A DNA stretch of 64,000 nucleotides from Armatimonadota bacterium (GTDB taxonomy: Bacteria > Armatimonadota > Hebobacteria > CAIYQO01). The translations under genes and the position numbers were made by a program. Location: NCBI GenBank assembly GCA_029553475.1, contig JAKPKV010000126.1, positions 124,001 through 188,000 of the forward strand, read 5' to 3'. Positions within the stretch are counted from its first letter, which is position 1; the number at the start of each line of letters is the position of its first letter. Shown here in pieces: positions 7,757 through 15,601 of this stretch. The notes under the pieces were generated by a model, which was given only the letters and a program-made list of their open reading frames with translations, ran no database searches and had not been told where the DNA came from.

Positions 7757-9565
7757 ATGCGATACCTGACACTCCTGTTTCTCCTGCTCGCCGGGCTCGC
7801 GTTCGCGCAGGCGCCGGTGATTCCGCCGATTGTCGGACTCGAATACCTGCAAAGTTGGCGGGACGGCGTGGCGGCGGCGGACGCCGGGCGCGACCCGCTG
7901 GTGGTGGCCTGTTTCGGCGATTCCAACACCGAGGCGCCCACCTACACCGTTGCGCTGCGCACGCTGCTGCAGGCGCGCTACGGCGACCACGGCATCGGCT
8001 ACCTGACGTTCATGACCGGCCGCGGGGCGATCCCCGGCGCGCCCAGACTGAAGCGCGAGGGGAAGTGGACCGACTATGATACCTCGCCCGGCCGCGACAC
8101 GCCGCCCCCGGCGCCGTACTGGGCGATGGACGGCTTCTGGACGGTGACCGAGGACGCCGATGCGGCCATCACCGTGACGCACGCCGCCTTCCCCGGCGAC
8201 ATGCACTACCGCAACCGCATCCATTATCAGACCGGGCCGGGGATGGGCGCGTTCTCCATTTTCATCGGCGGCTGGGAAGCGGCGCGGGTGGAGTGCGCGG
8301 CGGAACACGCCGGCTACGGCCTGTCCGCCCCCTTCCTCGCCGGCGGCTTCCGCATCGGGAAGATCACCGGGAAGGTGGCGCTGCTCGGTTTCGACTACGA
8401 CCGGATGAAGATGGTGCGCGGCGTGAACCAACTGCCCGGCGGCACCTTCGTGCACGCGCTGGGCAACGGCTGGGGGCAGTCCACTCACCTCGCGCCCACC
8501 GATGAGGCGGCGTTCAAAGCTTTCTTCGACGCGGTGAAGCCCGACCTCATCACCATCATGCTCGGCACGAACGACATGCACAACGCCGGGGTGTCCACAT
8601 GGTACGGCGACCACATGACGACGATCGTGGGGAAGATGCGGCGCGCCGCCCCCGGCGTGGGCATCCTCCTCATCGCCTGCCCGGAAGCGGGCCAGACGAA
8701 GCCCGGCGCGGCGCTGGAATACGCCACCGTGGCGAAAGAGGTGGCCGCCGCCAATCAGTGCGCCTTCTGGGACTGGCGCCCGCTGATGGGGGCGAACTCC
8801 CGCCGGGCGGAGATGCTGGGCTACTTCGGCGACGGCCTGCACTACAGCGCGCTGGGCGGCAGCGTCTTCGCCAACCTGCTGCTGGCGCAGCTCGGCTTCG
8901 ATCTGAATGACCCGCGACACTGGCCGGCGCTGCGCGCGCTGCCGGAGGAGGACGCGCGCGCCGCCATCACCATCCCCCGCCTGCCCGCGCTGGCGCCCGG
9001 CGGCGTGAAGGCCGCGCTGGCGGGGGAACCGGCGCATACCATCTGGCAGGTGGATCAGCCCGTGGCCGAGCTGCGCTTCGCCGTCGCCGGCGCGGCGCTG
9101 GCGGTGCACGCCGTCGTCCGCGACGGCCGCTGCCTGCCGGCGGAAGCGACCTGGAAGGATTGCAACCTCGATCTCTACGTCTCGAAGATCGGCTCCTGGG
9201 CGGGGGACGAGAACGAAAAGCACCGCGGCTACCACGGCATCGTGCGGCAGCTCGTGCTGAAGCCCACCGGCCCGGCGACGAAAACGTTCACCGCGCATCT
9301 CAGCGGCAAGGATGACACCGTGCCCGACTTCCCCTGGCAGGTGACGCCGCTGGCGCCGGCGGGCTACGAGATGGTCGCCCTCATTCCTATGACCAGCCTG
9401 CTCCTCGACGCGAAGACGGACACTTTTCTGCTGGAAGCCGCCGCCGTCACCGCCCCCGGCCCCGGCGCGCCTCCCGGCTTCAACCGCTGCTTCCTGCGCG
9501 GCGTGGACGGCGGCGCGTTCCGCGACAACACGCGCTTCGCCGAGGTGAGGGTGAAAGAGCAATGA
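7757..9565 (+). CDS. Secreted SGNH/GDSL-family hydrolase
   Basis: 602 residues. A signal peptide ends at about residue 18 (LLAGLAFAQA). SGNH landmarks are VACFGDSNTEA (catalytic Ser56), MLGTNDMHNAG near residue 270, and DGLHYSALG with the catalytic Asp359-His362 pair. The C-terminal half after about residue 400 is an extra beta-rich domain resembling carbohydrate-binding CBM9-like modules. It is probably a carbohydrate esterase or a related envelope hydrolase. Its stop overlaps the next start (ATGA), which indicates translational coupling. Confidence 0.8.
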   Translation: MRYLTLLFLLLAGLAFAQAPVIPPIVGLEYLQSWRDGVAAADAGRDPLVVACFGDSNTEAPTYTVALRTLLQARYGDHGIGYLTFMTGRGAIPGAPRLKREGKWTDYDTSPGRDTPPPAPYWAMDGFWTVTEDADAAITVTHAAFPGDMHYRNRIHYQTGPGMGAFSIFIGGWEAARVECAAEHAGYGLSAPFLAGGFRIGKITGKVALLGFDYDRMKMVRGVNQLPGGTFVHALGNGWGQSTHLAPTDEAAFKAFFDAVKPDLITIMLGTNDMHNAGVSTWYGDHMTTIVGKMRRAAPGVGILLIACPEAGQTKPGAALEYATVAKEVAAANQCAFWDWRPLMGANSRRAEMLGYFGDGLHYSALGGSVFANLLLAQLGFDLNDPRHWPALRALPEEDARAAITIPRLPALAPGGVKAALAGEPAHTIWQVDQPVAELRFAVAGAALAVHAVVRDGRCLPAEATWKDCNLDLYVSKIGSWAGDENEKHRGYHGIVRQLVLKPTGPATKTFTAHLSGKDDTVPDFPWQVTPLAPAGYEMVALIPMTSLLLDAKTDTFLLEAAAVTAPGPGAPPGFNRCFLRGVDGGAFRDNTRFAEVRVKEQ

Positions 9566-10854
9566 TGCGCACGGATTGTACCCCCAGGGTGACGCCGGAC
9601 ATCTTCCCGATTATCGGCTGGGATCCGCTGCCCGCCGCGCTGTCGCGGCCGGAGACGATGGCGCATATCCGCGACTGCGGCATCAACGTGTTCATGACCT
9701 GCCGCGGCCCGCGGGAGGCGATTACCCGGCAGCTGGACCTGGCGGCGGCGGCCGGCATCCAGGCGCTGGTCTGCGATCCCCGCGTGCATACGTCGCGGCG
9801 CGAAGGCTGGCAGGACGCGTTTCGCGCGGCGGTGGCGGAGTACGGCGCGCATCCCGCCGTCTTTGGCTGGGATCTCTTCGATGAGCCGACCTTCAGTGAG
9901 TGGCAGAACCGGCCTACCGTGCCGGACGTGGCGGAGACCGTCGCGCTGGCCCGCGCGTTGGCGCGGGAGAAGGTGGCTTACGTGAACGCGCTGGGCTTCG
10001 GTGGCCGCGGCAAAGACGCGTTCGCCGATTATCTGGAGGGATACGCGCGTATCATCCAGCCGGCGTTCCTCAGCTTCGACTGCTACCCCATCTCGCGCAT
10101 CCCGCCCGCGGGTGAGTGGGCCGCCTGGTATGCCGCCGACTGCGGCTTCGAGGTGCCGGAGTTAGGCGCCTATTATCGCGACTGCTACTGGGAATCCTGG
10201 GAGACCGCGCTGCAGGTGGGGCGCGCGACCGGCCTGCCGTTGTGGGGTTTTGTGCTGGCGGTGCCGCACGAGCACTCCATCTGGTTCTACGGGCCGGTGA
10301 CCGAGGGCACGGTGCGGCTGGAGGTCTTCACCGCGCTGGCCTACGGCGCGAAGGCGATCCAGTATTTCTCCCTGCCCACGCCCGCGCAGTGCGCGCATTA
10401 TGAGGACGCCATCCTTGACGCCGATGGCCGGCCGTCCGCGCGGTATGACATCTTCCGACGCGTCAACCGCCGGCTGGCGCTGCTCGGGCCGCGCATGCGC
10501 GACTTCACCGTGCGCGGGGTCTATCACACCGGCGAGCGCCTGCCCAGCGGCACCCGCCGTTTCCGCGCCGAGCGATATGGCAGCGATTCCTCGCATCGGC
10601 CGGTGGCGCGGATTGAGGGCGATCCGATCATCGCCAGCTTCCAGGCGGATGCCGCCGGCGAGCGCTATCTGCTGCTGGTGAATCGCCACCCCGCCCGCGC
10701 GGCCCGCGTGCAACTCACCCTGGATGACGGCTGGCAGGCGATCCGGATCGGCGCGCATACCGGCGAGCCCGTGCAGACGGCCGGCCCGCGCCTTGCGGTC
10801 AATTTTGAGCCCGGCGACGGCTGGCTCTTCCAGCTCCGCCCGGCCGCGGGGTGA
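9562..10854 (+). CDS. Putative TIM-barrel glycoside hydrolase, coupled to the SGNH gene
   Basis: 430 residues and no signal peptide. FGWDLFDEPTF places Glu108 at the end of beta-4, as in clan GH-A glycosidases. Later VYHTGERLPSG and a beta-sandwich tail (AGERYLLLVNRHPARAARVQLTL) resemble the C-terminal domain of beta-galactosidase-like enzymes. It overlaps the SGNH gene by 4 bp, so the two probably act on the same glycan. The substrate is unknown. It meets pheA convergently 40 bp downstream. Confidence 0.65.
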   Translation: MMRTDCTPRVTPDIFPIIGWDPLPAALSRPETMAHIRDCGINVFMTCRGPREAITRQLDLAAAAGIQALVCDPRVHTSRREGWQDAFRAAVAEYGAHPAVFGWDLFDEPTFSEWQNRPTVPDVAETVALARALAREKVAYVNALGFGGRGKDAFADYLEGYARIIQPAFLSFDCYPISRIPPAGEWAAWYAADCGFEVPELGAYYRDCYWESWETALQVGRATGLPLWGFVLAVPHEHSIWFYGPVTEGTVRLEVFTALAYGAKAIQYFSLPTPAQCAHYEDAILDADGRPSARYDIFRRVNRRLALLGPRMRDFTVRGVYHTGERLPSGTRRFRAERYGSDSSHRPVARIEGDPIIASFQADAAGERYLLLVNRHPARAARVQLTLDDGWQAIRIGAHTGEPVQTAGPRLAVNFEPGDGWLFQLRPAAG

Positions 10855-10894
10855 GCTCAGAAACAGTTTCTCAGGCGCCTCCGGCGTCGCGCTC

Positions 10895-11998
10895 CTATCG
10901 CGCGTCCGCTTCCGGATAGCTGCCGAAGACGCGCAGGAAGAGGCAGTGCTCGCGCATGGCGTCGAGGGCGGCGGTGATCTTCGGGTCGTGGACGTGCCCC
11001 TGGAAATCCACGTAGAAGAGGTATTGCCAGGGCATCTCTTTCGTCGGGCGGCTTTCGATGAGGGTGAGGTTGATGCCGTGCTGCTCCAGCACGGAGAGGG
11101 CGTGGTTCAGCGCGCCCGCCTGGTGCTTCACCGAGAAGACGATGCTCGTCTTGTCGCGCCCGCTGGGCTGGCTCATCGCCTGGCCCACCACGCAGAAGCG
11201 CGTGCGGTTATACGGCGAATCTTCGATGCGGTCGGCGAGGAGCGTCAGGCCGTAGCGTTCGGCGGCCAGCGCCTGGCAGATGGCGGCGGCGTTCGGCGCG
11301 GCGCCGGCCAGCTCGGCGGCGCGGGCGGTGCTGGAGGTGGGCTGCGTCTGCACCCGCGGCAGCGTCCGCGCCAGCCAGTTGCGGCACTGCGCCAGCGCCT
11401 GCGGATGCGAGTAGACGGTGGTCACCGCGTCCAGCGCGCCCGCGCCGTAGAGGCTGTGGCGCACCGGCACGCCCATCTCGTCCGCGATATTCAGCGAGCA
11501 GCGGTAGAGGGCGTCCAGCGTCTCGCGCACCACGCCTTCGGTGGAGTTCTCGATGGGCACCACGCCGTAATGCGCCTTGCCGTGCTCCACCAGGTCAATC
11601 ACCTCGCCCACCGAGTCGGCGGCGGTGAGGATCGCCGTTTCGCCGAAGCGCAGCAGCGCCGCCTGATGGCTGAAGGTGAATTCGGGCCCCAGGTACGCCA
11701 CCGTCACCGGCTGCTCCAGGTTGCGGCAGGAAGCGATGACCTGCAGGAAGATGCCGCGGATGGCGTCGTGGGGCAGCGGGCCGCGGTTGACGGCCAGCGC
11801 GTGATTAATGACCGCGCGCTCGCGCGCCGGCACGAAGGCGATGCCCTCCGGCCCGCCTTTCAGCGCGCCGATGCTCCGCGCCAGCTCGGCGCGGCGGCTG
11901 ATGAGCGCGACAAGCTCCGCATCCACCTGATCAATGGCGTCGCGCAGTTCAGCGATGCGGGCGCGGGCGTCTTCCGGCAGCGACTTCGGCGTGGACAT
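10895..11998 (-). CDS. pheA: Bifunctional chorismate mutase / prephenate dehydratase
   Basis: 367 residues and complete. An AroQ-type chorismate mutase spans about residues 10-90, prephenate dehydratase about 97-275 with the TRF motif at 266-268 (YNRTRF), and an ACT regulatory domain follows with GALNHALS and ESRP (315-318), the Phe-binding motifs. It converts chorismate to phenylpyruvate, with feedback by Phe expected from the ACT motifs. AGGGAGG precedes the ATG. It is monocistronic as far as visible. Confidence 0.95.
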   Translation of the reverse strand: MSTPKSLPEDARARIAELRDAIDQVDAELVALISRRAELARSIGALKGGPEGIAFVPARERAVINHALAVNRGPLPHDAIRGIFLQVIASCRNLEQPVTVAYLGPEFTFSHQAALLRFGETAILTAADSVGEVIDLVEHGKAHYGVVPIENSTEGVVRETLDALYRCSLNIADEMGVPVRHSLYGAGALDAVTTVYSHPQALAQCRNWLARTLPRVQTQPTSSTARAAELAGAAPNAAAICQALAAERYGLTLLADRIEDSPYNRTRFCVVGQAMSQPSGRDKTSIVFSVKHQAGALNHALSVLEQHGINLTLIESRPTKEMPWQYLFYVDFQGHVHDPKITAALDAMREHCLFLRVFGSYPEADAR

Positions 11999-12026
11999 GG
12001 CGGCAGGCCTCCCTTATCGGTTGCTG

Positions 12027-12055
12027 ATTGTCGCACATCGCGCGGGAACGGGCAA
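12027..12055 (-). promoter_or_regulatory. Putative pheA promoter
   Basis: On the minus strand TTGCCC (12055-12050) and GACAAT (12032-12027) are 17 bp apart. The resulting leader is only about 20-25 nt, too short for an attenuator. Confidence 0.5.
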
Positions 12056-12060
12056 GGGAG

Positions 12061-12195
12061 GATGACGAGGTGAAAAGGTGACGAGGTGACGGGGTGACAT
12101 AGGCCGGAAGGGTCGAAAGATGCTGGCCACGGGTGAAGCGAAGTCGAAGCACAGCGGAGATCCCGATGCAATCGGGACGGAATCCGTGGGACAGG
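12061..12195. repeat. Dispersed GAGGTGA-type repeat, copy 2
   Basis: GACGAGGTGAAAAGGTGACGAGGTGACGGGGT-like tandem text is followed by AGATGCTGGCCACGGGTG, AGCACAGCGGA and CCGTGG. This is the same composite order as at 2783-2897. Confidence 0.65.
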
Positions 12196-12310
12196 TTCAC
12201 CCCCACCATGCATCTTTTGGGGCGAGAAATCGTGAGGGAAAGCCCGCCAACCGGATCGCAGGCTTCACCCGACGGGATGGCGGCCTGCCGTTGCCCGACA
12301 GGGCCGACTG

Positions 12311-12339
12311 TTGTCTTTTTCCCCCAAACCTGATAGGAT
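12311..12339 (+). promoter_or_regulatory. Putative accDA promoter
   Basis: TTGTCT (12311-12316) and TAGGAT (12334-12339) are 17 bp apart. Transcription would start near 12345, where an in-frame ATG also lies. Confidence 0.5.
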
Positions 12340-12413
12340 GTGCCATGACTGCGCCCGCGCGACCAGCCCCGGCGGCGGCGCGGTGGAACGCACGAAAACG
12401 AGGTTTCCCGGTC

Positions 12414-13289
12414 ATGACCGACGCCAAGCGCCCTGCGCCATCCGCGGGCGACGCCCGGCCCGCGCCCGCCCAGATGGCCGGCATCCCGAAAGGCCTGTGG
12501 CATAAGTGCCCCAAATGCCGCGCCATGCTCTATCAGAAGGAGCTGGAGCGGAATCTGCGCGTCTGCGGGAGTTGCCAGTACCATTTCCCCCTCTCTACGG
12601 CGGAGCGCATCGCCATGCTGGCGGACGAGGGCGCCTTCGCGGAAATTGACGCCAACCTGCTGCCGGTGAACCCCCTCGGCTTCCCCGATTATGCGGATAA
12701 GCTGGCGCGCGGCCGCGCGAAGGCCGGGCAGAACGAGGCGTTCGTCTACGGCGACGCGGAGATCGCCGGGGCTCCGGTCGTGCTCGGGGTGGCGAATTTC
12801 GGCTTCATGGGCGGCAGCATGGGCTCGGTGGTGGGTGAAAAGGTCGCCCGCGCGCTGGAGCGCGGCGCGGAACTGGGCCGCCCGGTGGTGTTGGTGTGCG
12901 CCTCCGGCGGCGCCCGCATGCAGGAAGGCATGGTCTCCCTCATGCAGATGGCGAAAACCGCCGCCGCCTGCGAGCGGCTGAAGGCCGCCGGCCAACTGTA
13001 TATCACCATTCTCACCGACCCGACCACCGGCGGCGTGTGGGCGAGTTTTGCCTCGTTGGGCGAGATCATCATCGCCGAGCCCGCCGCGCTCATCGGCCTC
13101 ACCGGCCCGCGCGTGCTGGAGCAGAACCTGAAGGTGAAGCTGCCCCCGGGCACGCACACCGCCGAGTTCCAGCTCGCGCACGGGATGGTGGATCTGGTGG
13201 TGCACCGGCGCGAGCTGCGCGGCACCGTCACCCGCCTGCTGACCATGCTCGCGCCCGCCCGCGCCGCAGCCGCGCCGGCCGTCGAGTAA
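12414..13289 (+). CDS. accD: Acetyl-CoA carboxylase carboxyltransferase subunit beta
   Basis: 291 residues. A four-Cys zinc ribbon lies at Cys32, Cys35, Cys51 and Cys54 (HKCPKC, VCGSC), followed by the crotonase-like carboxyltransferase domain (ASGGARMQEGMVSLMQM, LTDPTTGGVWASFA, LTGPRVLEQ). With AccA it transfers the carboxyl from biotin to acetyl-CoA to make malonyl-CoA. The start at 12414 has ACGAGG upstream and gives the usual spacing before the zinc ribbon. An in-frame ATG at 12345, 6 nt after the -10 box, would give a leaderless 23-residue-longer form. Confidence 0.95.
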   Translation: MTDAKRPAPSAGDARPAPAQMAGIPKGLWHKCPKCRAMLYQKELERNLRVCGSCQYHFPLSTAERIAMLADEGAFAEIDANLLPVNPLGFPDYADKLARGRAKAGQNEAFVYGDAEIAGAPVVLGVANFGFMGGSMGSVVGEKVARALERGAELGRPVVLVCASGGARMQEGMVSLMQMAKTAAACERLKAAGQLYITILTDPTTGGVWASFASLGEIIIAEPAALIGLTGPRVLEQNLKVKLPPGTHTAEFQLAHGMVDLVVHRRELRGTVTRLLTMLAPARAAAAPAVE

Positions 13290-13302
13290 GGAGAGGACAA
13301 CC

Positions 13303-14283
13303 ATGATCTCAACGAGCCGCTGGCTGCCCTTTGAAAAGCCGCTGCAGGATATTGACGAGCAGATTCGCCGCCTGGAAGAGTATACCACGACGCACGGCAT
13401 TGACCGTTCCGAGAAAATTCGCGAGCTGCGAGAGGAGCACGATGCCTTGTGTGTACAGATCTTCTCCAACCTGTCCGCGTGGGATAAAACGCTGCTGGCG
13501 CGCCACCCGAACCGGCCGTATACCCTCGACTACATCCGCATGATCTTCGATGATTTCGTGGAGCTGCACGGCGACCGGCGTTTTGGCGACGACCCGGCGA
13601 TGGTGGCCGGCATCGCCAGCCTGCAGGGACAGACGGTGGTGGTGATCGGGCAGCAGAAGGGGCGCGACGTGAAGGAGCGCACCTACCGCAATTTCGGCAG
13701 CGCGAAGCCGGAAGGCTATCGCAAGGCCGAGCGCATGATGGATATCGCCGAGCGCCACGGCGTGCCGCTGGTCTCCTTCATTGACACCCCGGCGGCGGAA
13801 GGCCGGCTGGACGCGGAAGAGCGCGGCATCTCCGAGGCCATCGCCTCCAGTATGGCGCACCTGTCCCGCCTGCGCGCGCCCGTCTTCGCCATCGTCACCG
13901 GCGAGGGCGGCAGCGGCGGCGCCATCGCCATCGGCGTGGCCGATCACGTGGCAATGCTGGAGCACGCCATTTACTCCATCATGCCGCCCGAAGGCTGCGC
14001 GGCCATCCTCGACACCTTCGGGCGCGACGGCAGCCGCGGCTACCAGGCGGCCGAGGCGCTGAAGCTGACCGCGCAGATGAACCTGGAGCTCGGCCTCGTT
14101 GACGAAGTGGTGCCGGAACCCTTCGGCGGCGCGCACCGCGACCCGCTGGAGACGGCGCACCGCATCACGGCGTGCCTGCGGCAGCGCCTGCCCGAGCTGC
14201 AGGCGATCCCGGTGGACGCGTTGGTGGGGCGCCGCTACGCCAAATTCCGCGCGATGGGGCAGTTTACGGCGGAAATGAGCTGA
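13303..14283 (+). CDS. accA: Acetyl-CoA carboxylase carboxyltransferase subunit alpha
   Basis: 326 residues and full length. It has the standard motifs FVELHGDRRFGDDPAMVAG, RNFGSAKPEGYRKAERMM, FIDTPAAEGRLDAEERG and GEGGSGGAIAIG (oxyanion region). It lies 13 bp after accD with AAGGAGAGG before the ATG, so accDA form one operon. The encoded protein is the partner of AccD in the carboxyltransferase tetramer. Confidence 0.96.
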   Translation: MISTSRWLPFEKPLQDIDEQIRRLEEYTTTHGIDRSEKIRELREEHDALCVQIFSNLSAWDKTLLARHPNRPYTLDYIRMIFDDFVELHGDRRFGDDPAMVAGIASLQGQTVVVIGQQKGRDVKERTYRNFGSAKPEGYRKAERMMDIAERHGVPLVSFIDTPAAEGRLDAEERGISEAIASSMAHLSRLRAPVFAIVTGEGGSGGAIAIGVADHVAMLEHAIYSIMPPEGCAAILDTFGRDGSRGYQAAEALKLTAQMNLELGLVDEVVPEPFGGAHRDPLETAHRITACLRQRLPELQAIPVDALVGRRYAKFRAMGQFTAEMS

Positions 14284-14296
14284 TACAGGACCAGCG

Positions 14297-14854
14297 ATGC
14301 CGGACAACACCGCACAATCCGCCCCCCGCTGTTATCGCCACCCGAAGGTGGAGACCTACGTGAGCTGCAGCCGCTGCGGCCGGCCTATCTGCCCGGACTG
14401 CATGCTGGAGGCGCCGGTGGGATTCCTGTGTGCGGAGTGCTACTACCCCACGGGACGCGGCGGCAGCGCGCAGGCTCCGCGCGCGATGGCGCGCGCCGTG
14501 CGCCTCGCCATCGTCATCGCCCTCGGCTGGTCGCTGGTGCTCGCCTTCAGCGGCATCTTCTTCTACACCGGCACCCCGAATCTCCTCATCGCCGGCATCG
14601 CCGGCGGCGTCACCGGCTGGGCGCTGTGGCGGCTGTGCGGGCGGGCGTGGAACACTCGCACCGCGCGCTGGGGGCTGCTCCTCGGCCTCGCCATGCCGCT
14701 GCTCGCCACCCTCCTCATCCTCGTTGGCCGCGCCATCTTTTTCCAGACGCTCGGCCTCGATTCCCTCATCGCCTACAGCCTCCGCGTCCTCCTCGTCATG
14801 GGCGTCAGCGGCCTCTTCGGCTTCCTGGGGGCGTCGCCGCCGGACGGCTGGTGA
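14297..14854 (+). CDS. B-box-type zinc finger membrane protein
   Basis: 185 residues. The N-terminus (CYRHPKVETYVSCSRCGRPICPDCM, then VGFLCAEC) is the B-box-like zinc-binding segment often found before rhomboid or other membrane domains. Four or so hydrophobic helices follow (AIVIALGWSLVLAFSGIFF onward). The rhomboid Ser/His motif is absent. It starts 13 bp after accA and is probably cotranscribed. The function is unknown. Confidence 0.7.
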   Translation: MPDNTAQSAPRCYRHPKVETYVSCSRCGRPICPDCMLEAPVGFLCAECYYPTGRGGSAQAPRAMARAVRLAIVIALGWSLVLAFSGIFFYTGTPNLLIAGIAGGVTGWALWRLCGRAWNTRTARWGLLLGLAMPLLATLLILVGRAIFFQTLGLDSLIAYSLRVLLVMGVSGLFGFLGASPPDGW

Positions 14855-14883
14855 CGGGGGATGTTGGGATTGGCGATGTTGGC

Positions 14884-14961
14884 GTGAGGTTAGTGATCAC
14901 CATGGAGCGCGATGAGCATGGGCAGTACGTTGTGCTCATTGACATTGTTGACTACCATTAA
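14884..14961 (+). pseudogene. C-terminal stump of a HigB/RelE-type toxin
   Basis: The last 25 codons read VRLVITMERDEHGQYVVLI then DIVDYH and stop. HigB-family toxins commonly end in a strand followed by a VDYH or LDYH tail, directly before higA. The N-terminal two thirds are missing, since the upstream bases belong to the zinc-finger gene. The stump ends 13 bp before higA. Confidence 0.6.
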
Positions 14962-14974
14962 GTAGAGGTGTGCC

Positions 14975-15262
14975 ATGCGCATTCATCAAGAATATTCACC
15001 CGCCATCCCGATCCATCCCGGTGAGATTCTCCAGGAGGAACTTGACGCGCGGGGGTGGACGCAGAAGGGGTTTGCCGAGCAGATTGGCAGGCCGCCGCAG
15101 CTCATTAACAATATCGTGAATGGCCGGGCAGGTATCTCGGCGGAGACGGCGCTGGATTTTTCGGATGCGTTCGGCACCTCCGCGCAGTTCTGGATGAACC
15201 TGGACAGCAACTACCGGTTGGCGATGGCGCGCAAAAAACGGACGGAGCGAAAAGCGAGTTGA
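14975..15262 (+). CDS. higA: HigA/VapI-family antitoxin (XRE helix-turn-helix)
   Basis: 95 residues. IPIHPGEILQEELDARGWTQKGFAEQIG and the following helices, with FGTSAQFWMNLDSNYRLA, are diagnostic of the HigA family, which binds DNA and neutralises HigB. It begins TAGAGGTGTGCC-ATG. The toxin upstream is only a stump, so this is an orphan antitoxin that may persist as a regulator or anti-addiction gene. Confidence 0.9.
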   Translation: MRIHQEYSPAIPIHPGEILQEELDARGWTQKGFAEQIGRPPQLINNIVNGRAGISAETALDFSDAFGTSAQFWMNLDSNYRLAMARKKRTERKAS

Positions 15263-15298
15263 CGCGGTACTTCACCATTCCATCAGCTTGACAACCCC

Positions 15299-15327
15299 TT
15301 GACAATTAACAGTTGCGGTGCTACTGT
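15299..15327 (+). promoter_or_regulatory. Promoter of the tyrosine operon
   Basis: A perfect -35 TTGACA (15299-15304), a 17-bp spacer and TACTGT (15322-15327). The start would be near 15334, about 20 nt before the leader ATG. Confidence 0.8.
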
Positions 15328-15354
15328 AAGCCCATTCTGAAGGGGGGTTGAGTG

Positions 15355-15426
15355 ATGTCGAATATGTCTCGCTACTATTACTACGCGTCATCACTGTGCT
15401 TCACCTGCGGATTGAAGGTCGGGTAG
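15355..15426 (+). CDS. Tyrosine-rich leader peptide of tRNA-Tyr-tyrS attenuator
   Basis: A 23-codon ORF with AAGGGGGG before the ATG. It reads MSNMSRYYYYASS and then LCFTCGLKVG. Four consecutive Tyr codons (TAC TAT TAC TAC, 15373-15384) precede a transcription terminator and a tRNA-Tyr-tyrS unit. In ribosome-mediated attenuation a ribosome stalled for lack of Tyr-tRNA changes RNA folding. Here a stall would leave 15404-15410 (CCTGCGG) exposed, whereas a ribosome at the stop codon (15424) would cover it. The peptide itself needs no function. Confidence 0.85.
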   Translation: MSNMSRYYYYASSLCFTCGLKVG

Positions 15427-15482
15427 TCTCTCACGTATATCGGCACGACGAACCGCAGGCGAGCATCCTGCGGTTTTTTTTT
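15404..15482 (+). promoter_or_regulatory. Attenuator: antiterminator arm and intrinsic terminator
   Basis: The terminator is a perfect 9-bp stem AACCGCAGG (15451-15459) / CCTGCGGTT (15467-15475) running into nine T (15474-15482). An upstream copy CCTGCGG (15404-15410), inside the leader ORF, can instead pair with CCGCAGG (15453-15459), extended by TT/AA past one bulged base. The two structures are mutually exclusive. The T-run ends 2 nt before the tRNA, so read-through decides whether tRNA-Tyr and tyrS are made. Confidence 0.85.
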
Positions 15483-15484
15483 GT

Positions 15485-15570
15485 GCTGGGGTACCGAAGT
15501 GGCTAAACGGGGCAGACTGTAAATCTGCTGTCTACGGACTACAAAGGTTCGAATCCTTCCTCCGGCACCA
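15485..15570 (+). tRNA. tRNA-Tyr (anticodon GTA)
   Basis: 86 nt. The acceptor stem GCTGGGG/CTCCGGC includes two wobble pairs. The anticodon stem-loop GCAGA-CTGTAAA-TCTGC has GTA at 15519-15521. It has the long variable arm of bacterial tRNA-Tyr, T-loop TTCGAAT, and an encoded CCA end. It lies 31 bp before tyrS and directly after the attenuator, so tRNA and synthetase are probably cotranscribed. Confidence 0.97.
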
Positions 15571-15601
15571 GAATTATTCTGTTACATGACAGGTGGATCT
15601 C

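Noticed and set aside
15334-15600. T-box riboswitch upstream of tyrS
   Set aside because: No T-box core (AGGGTGG-ACCGCG) or specifier loop is present; the leader ORF and overlapping arms explain the terminator better.
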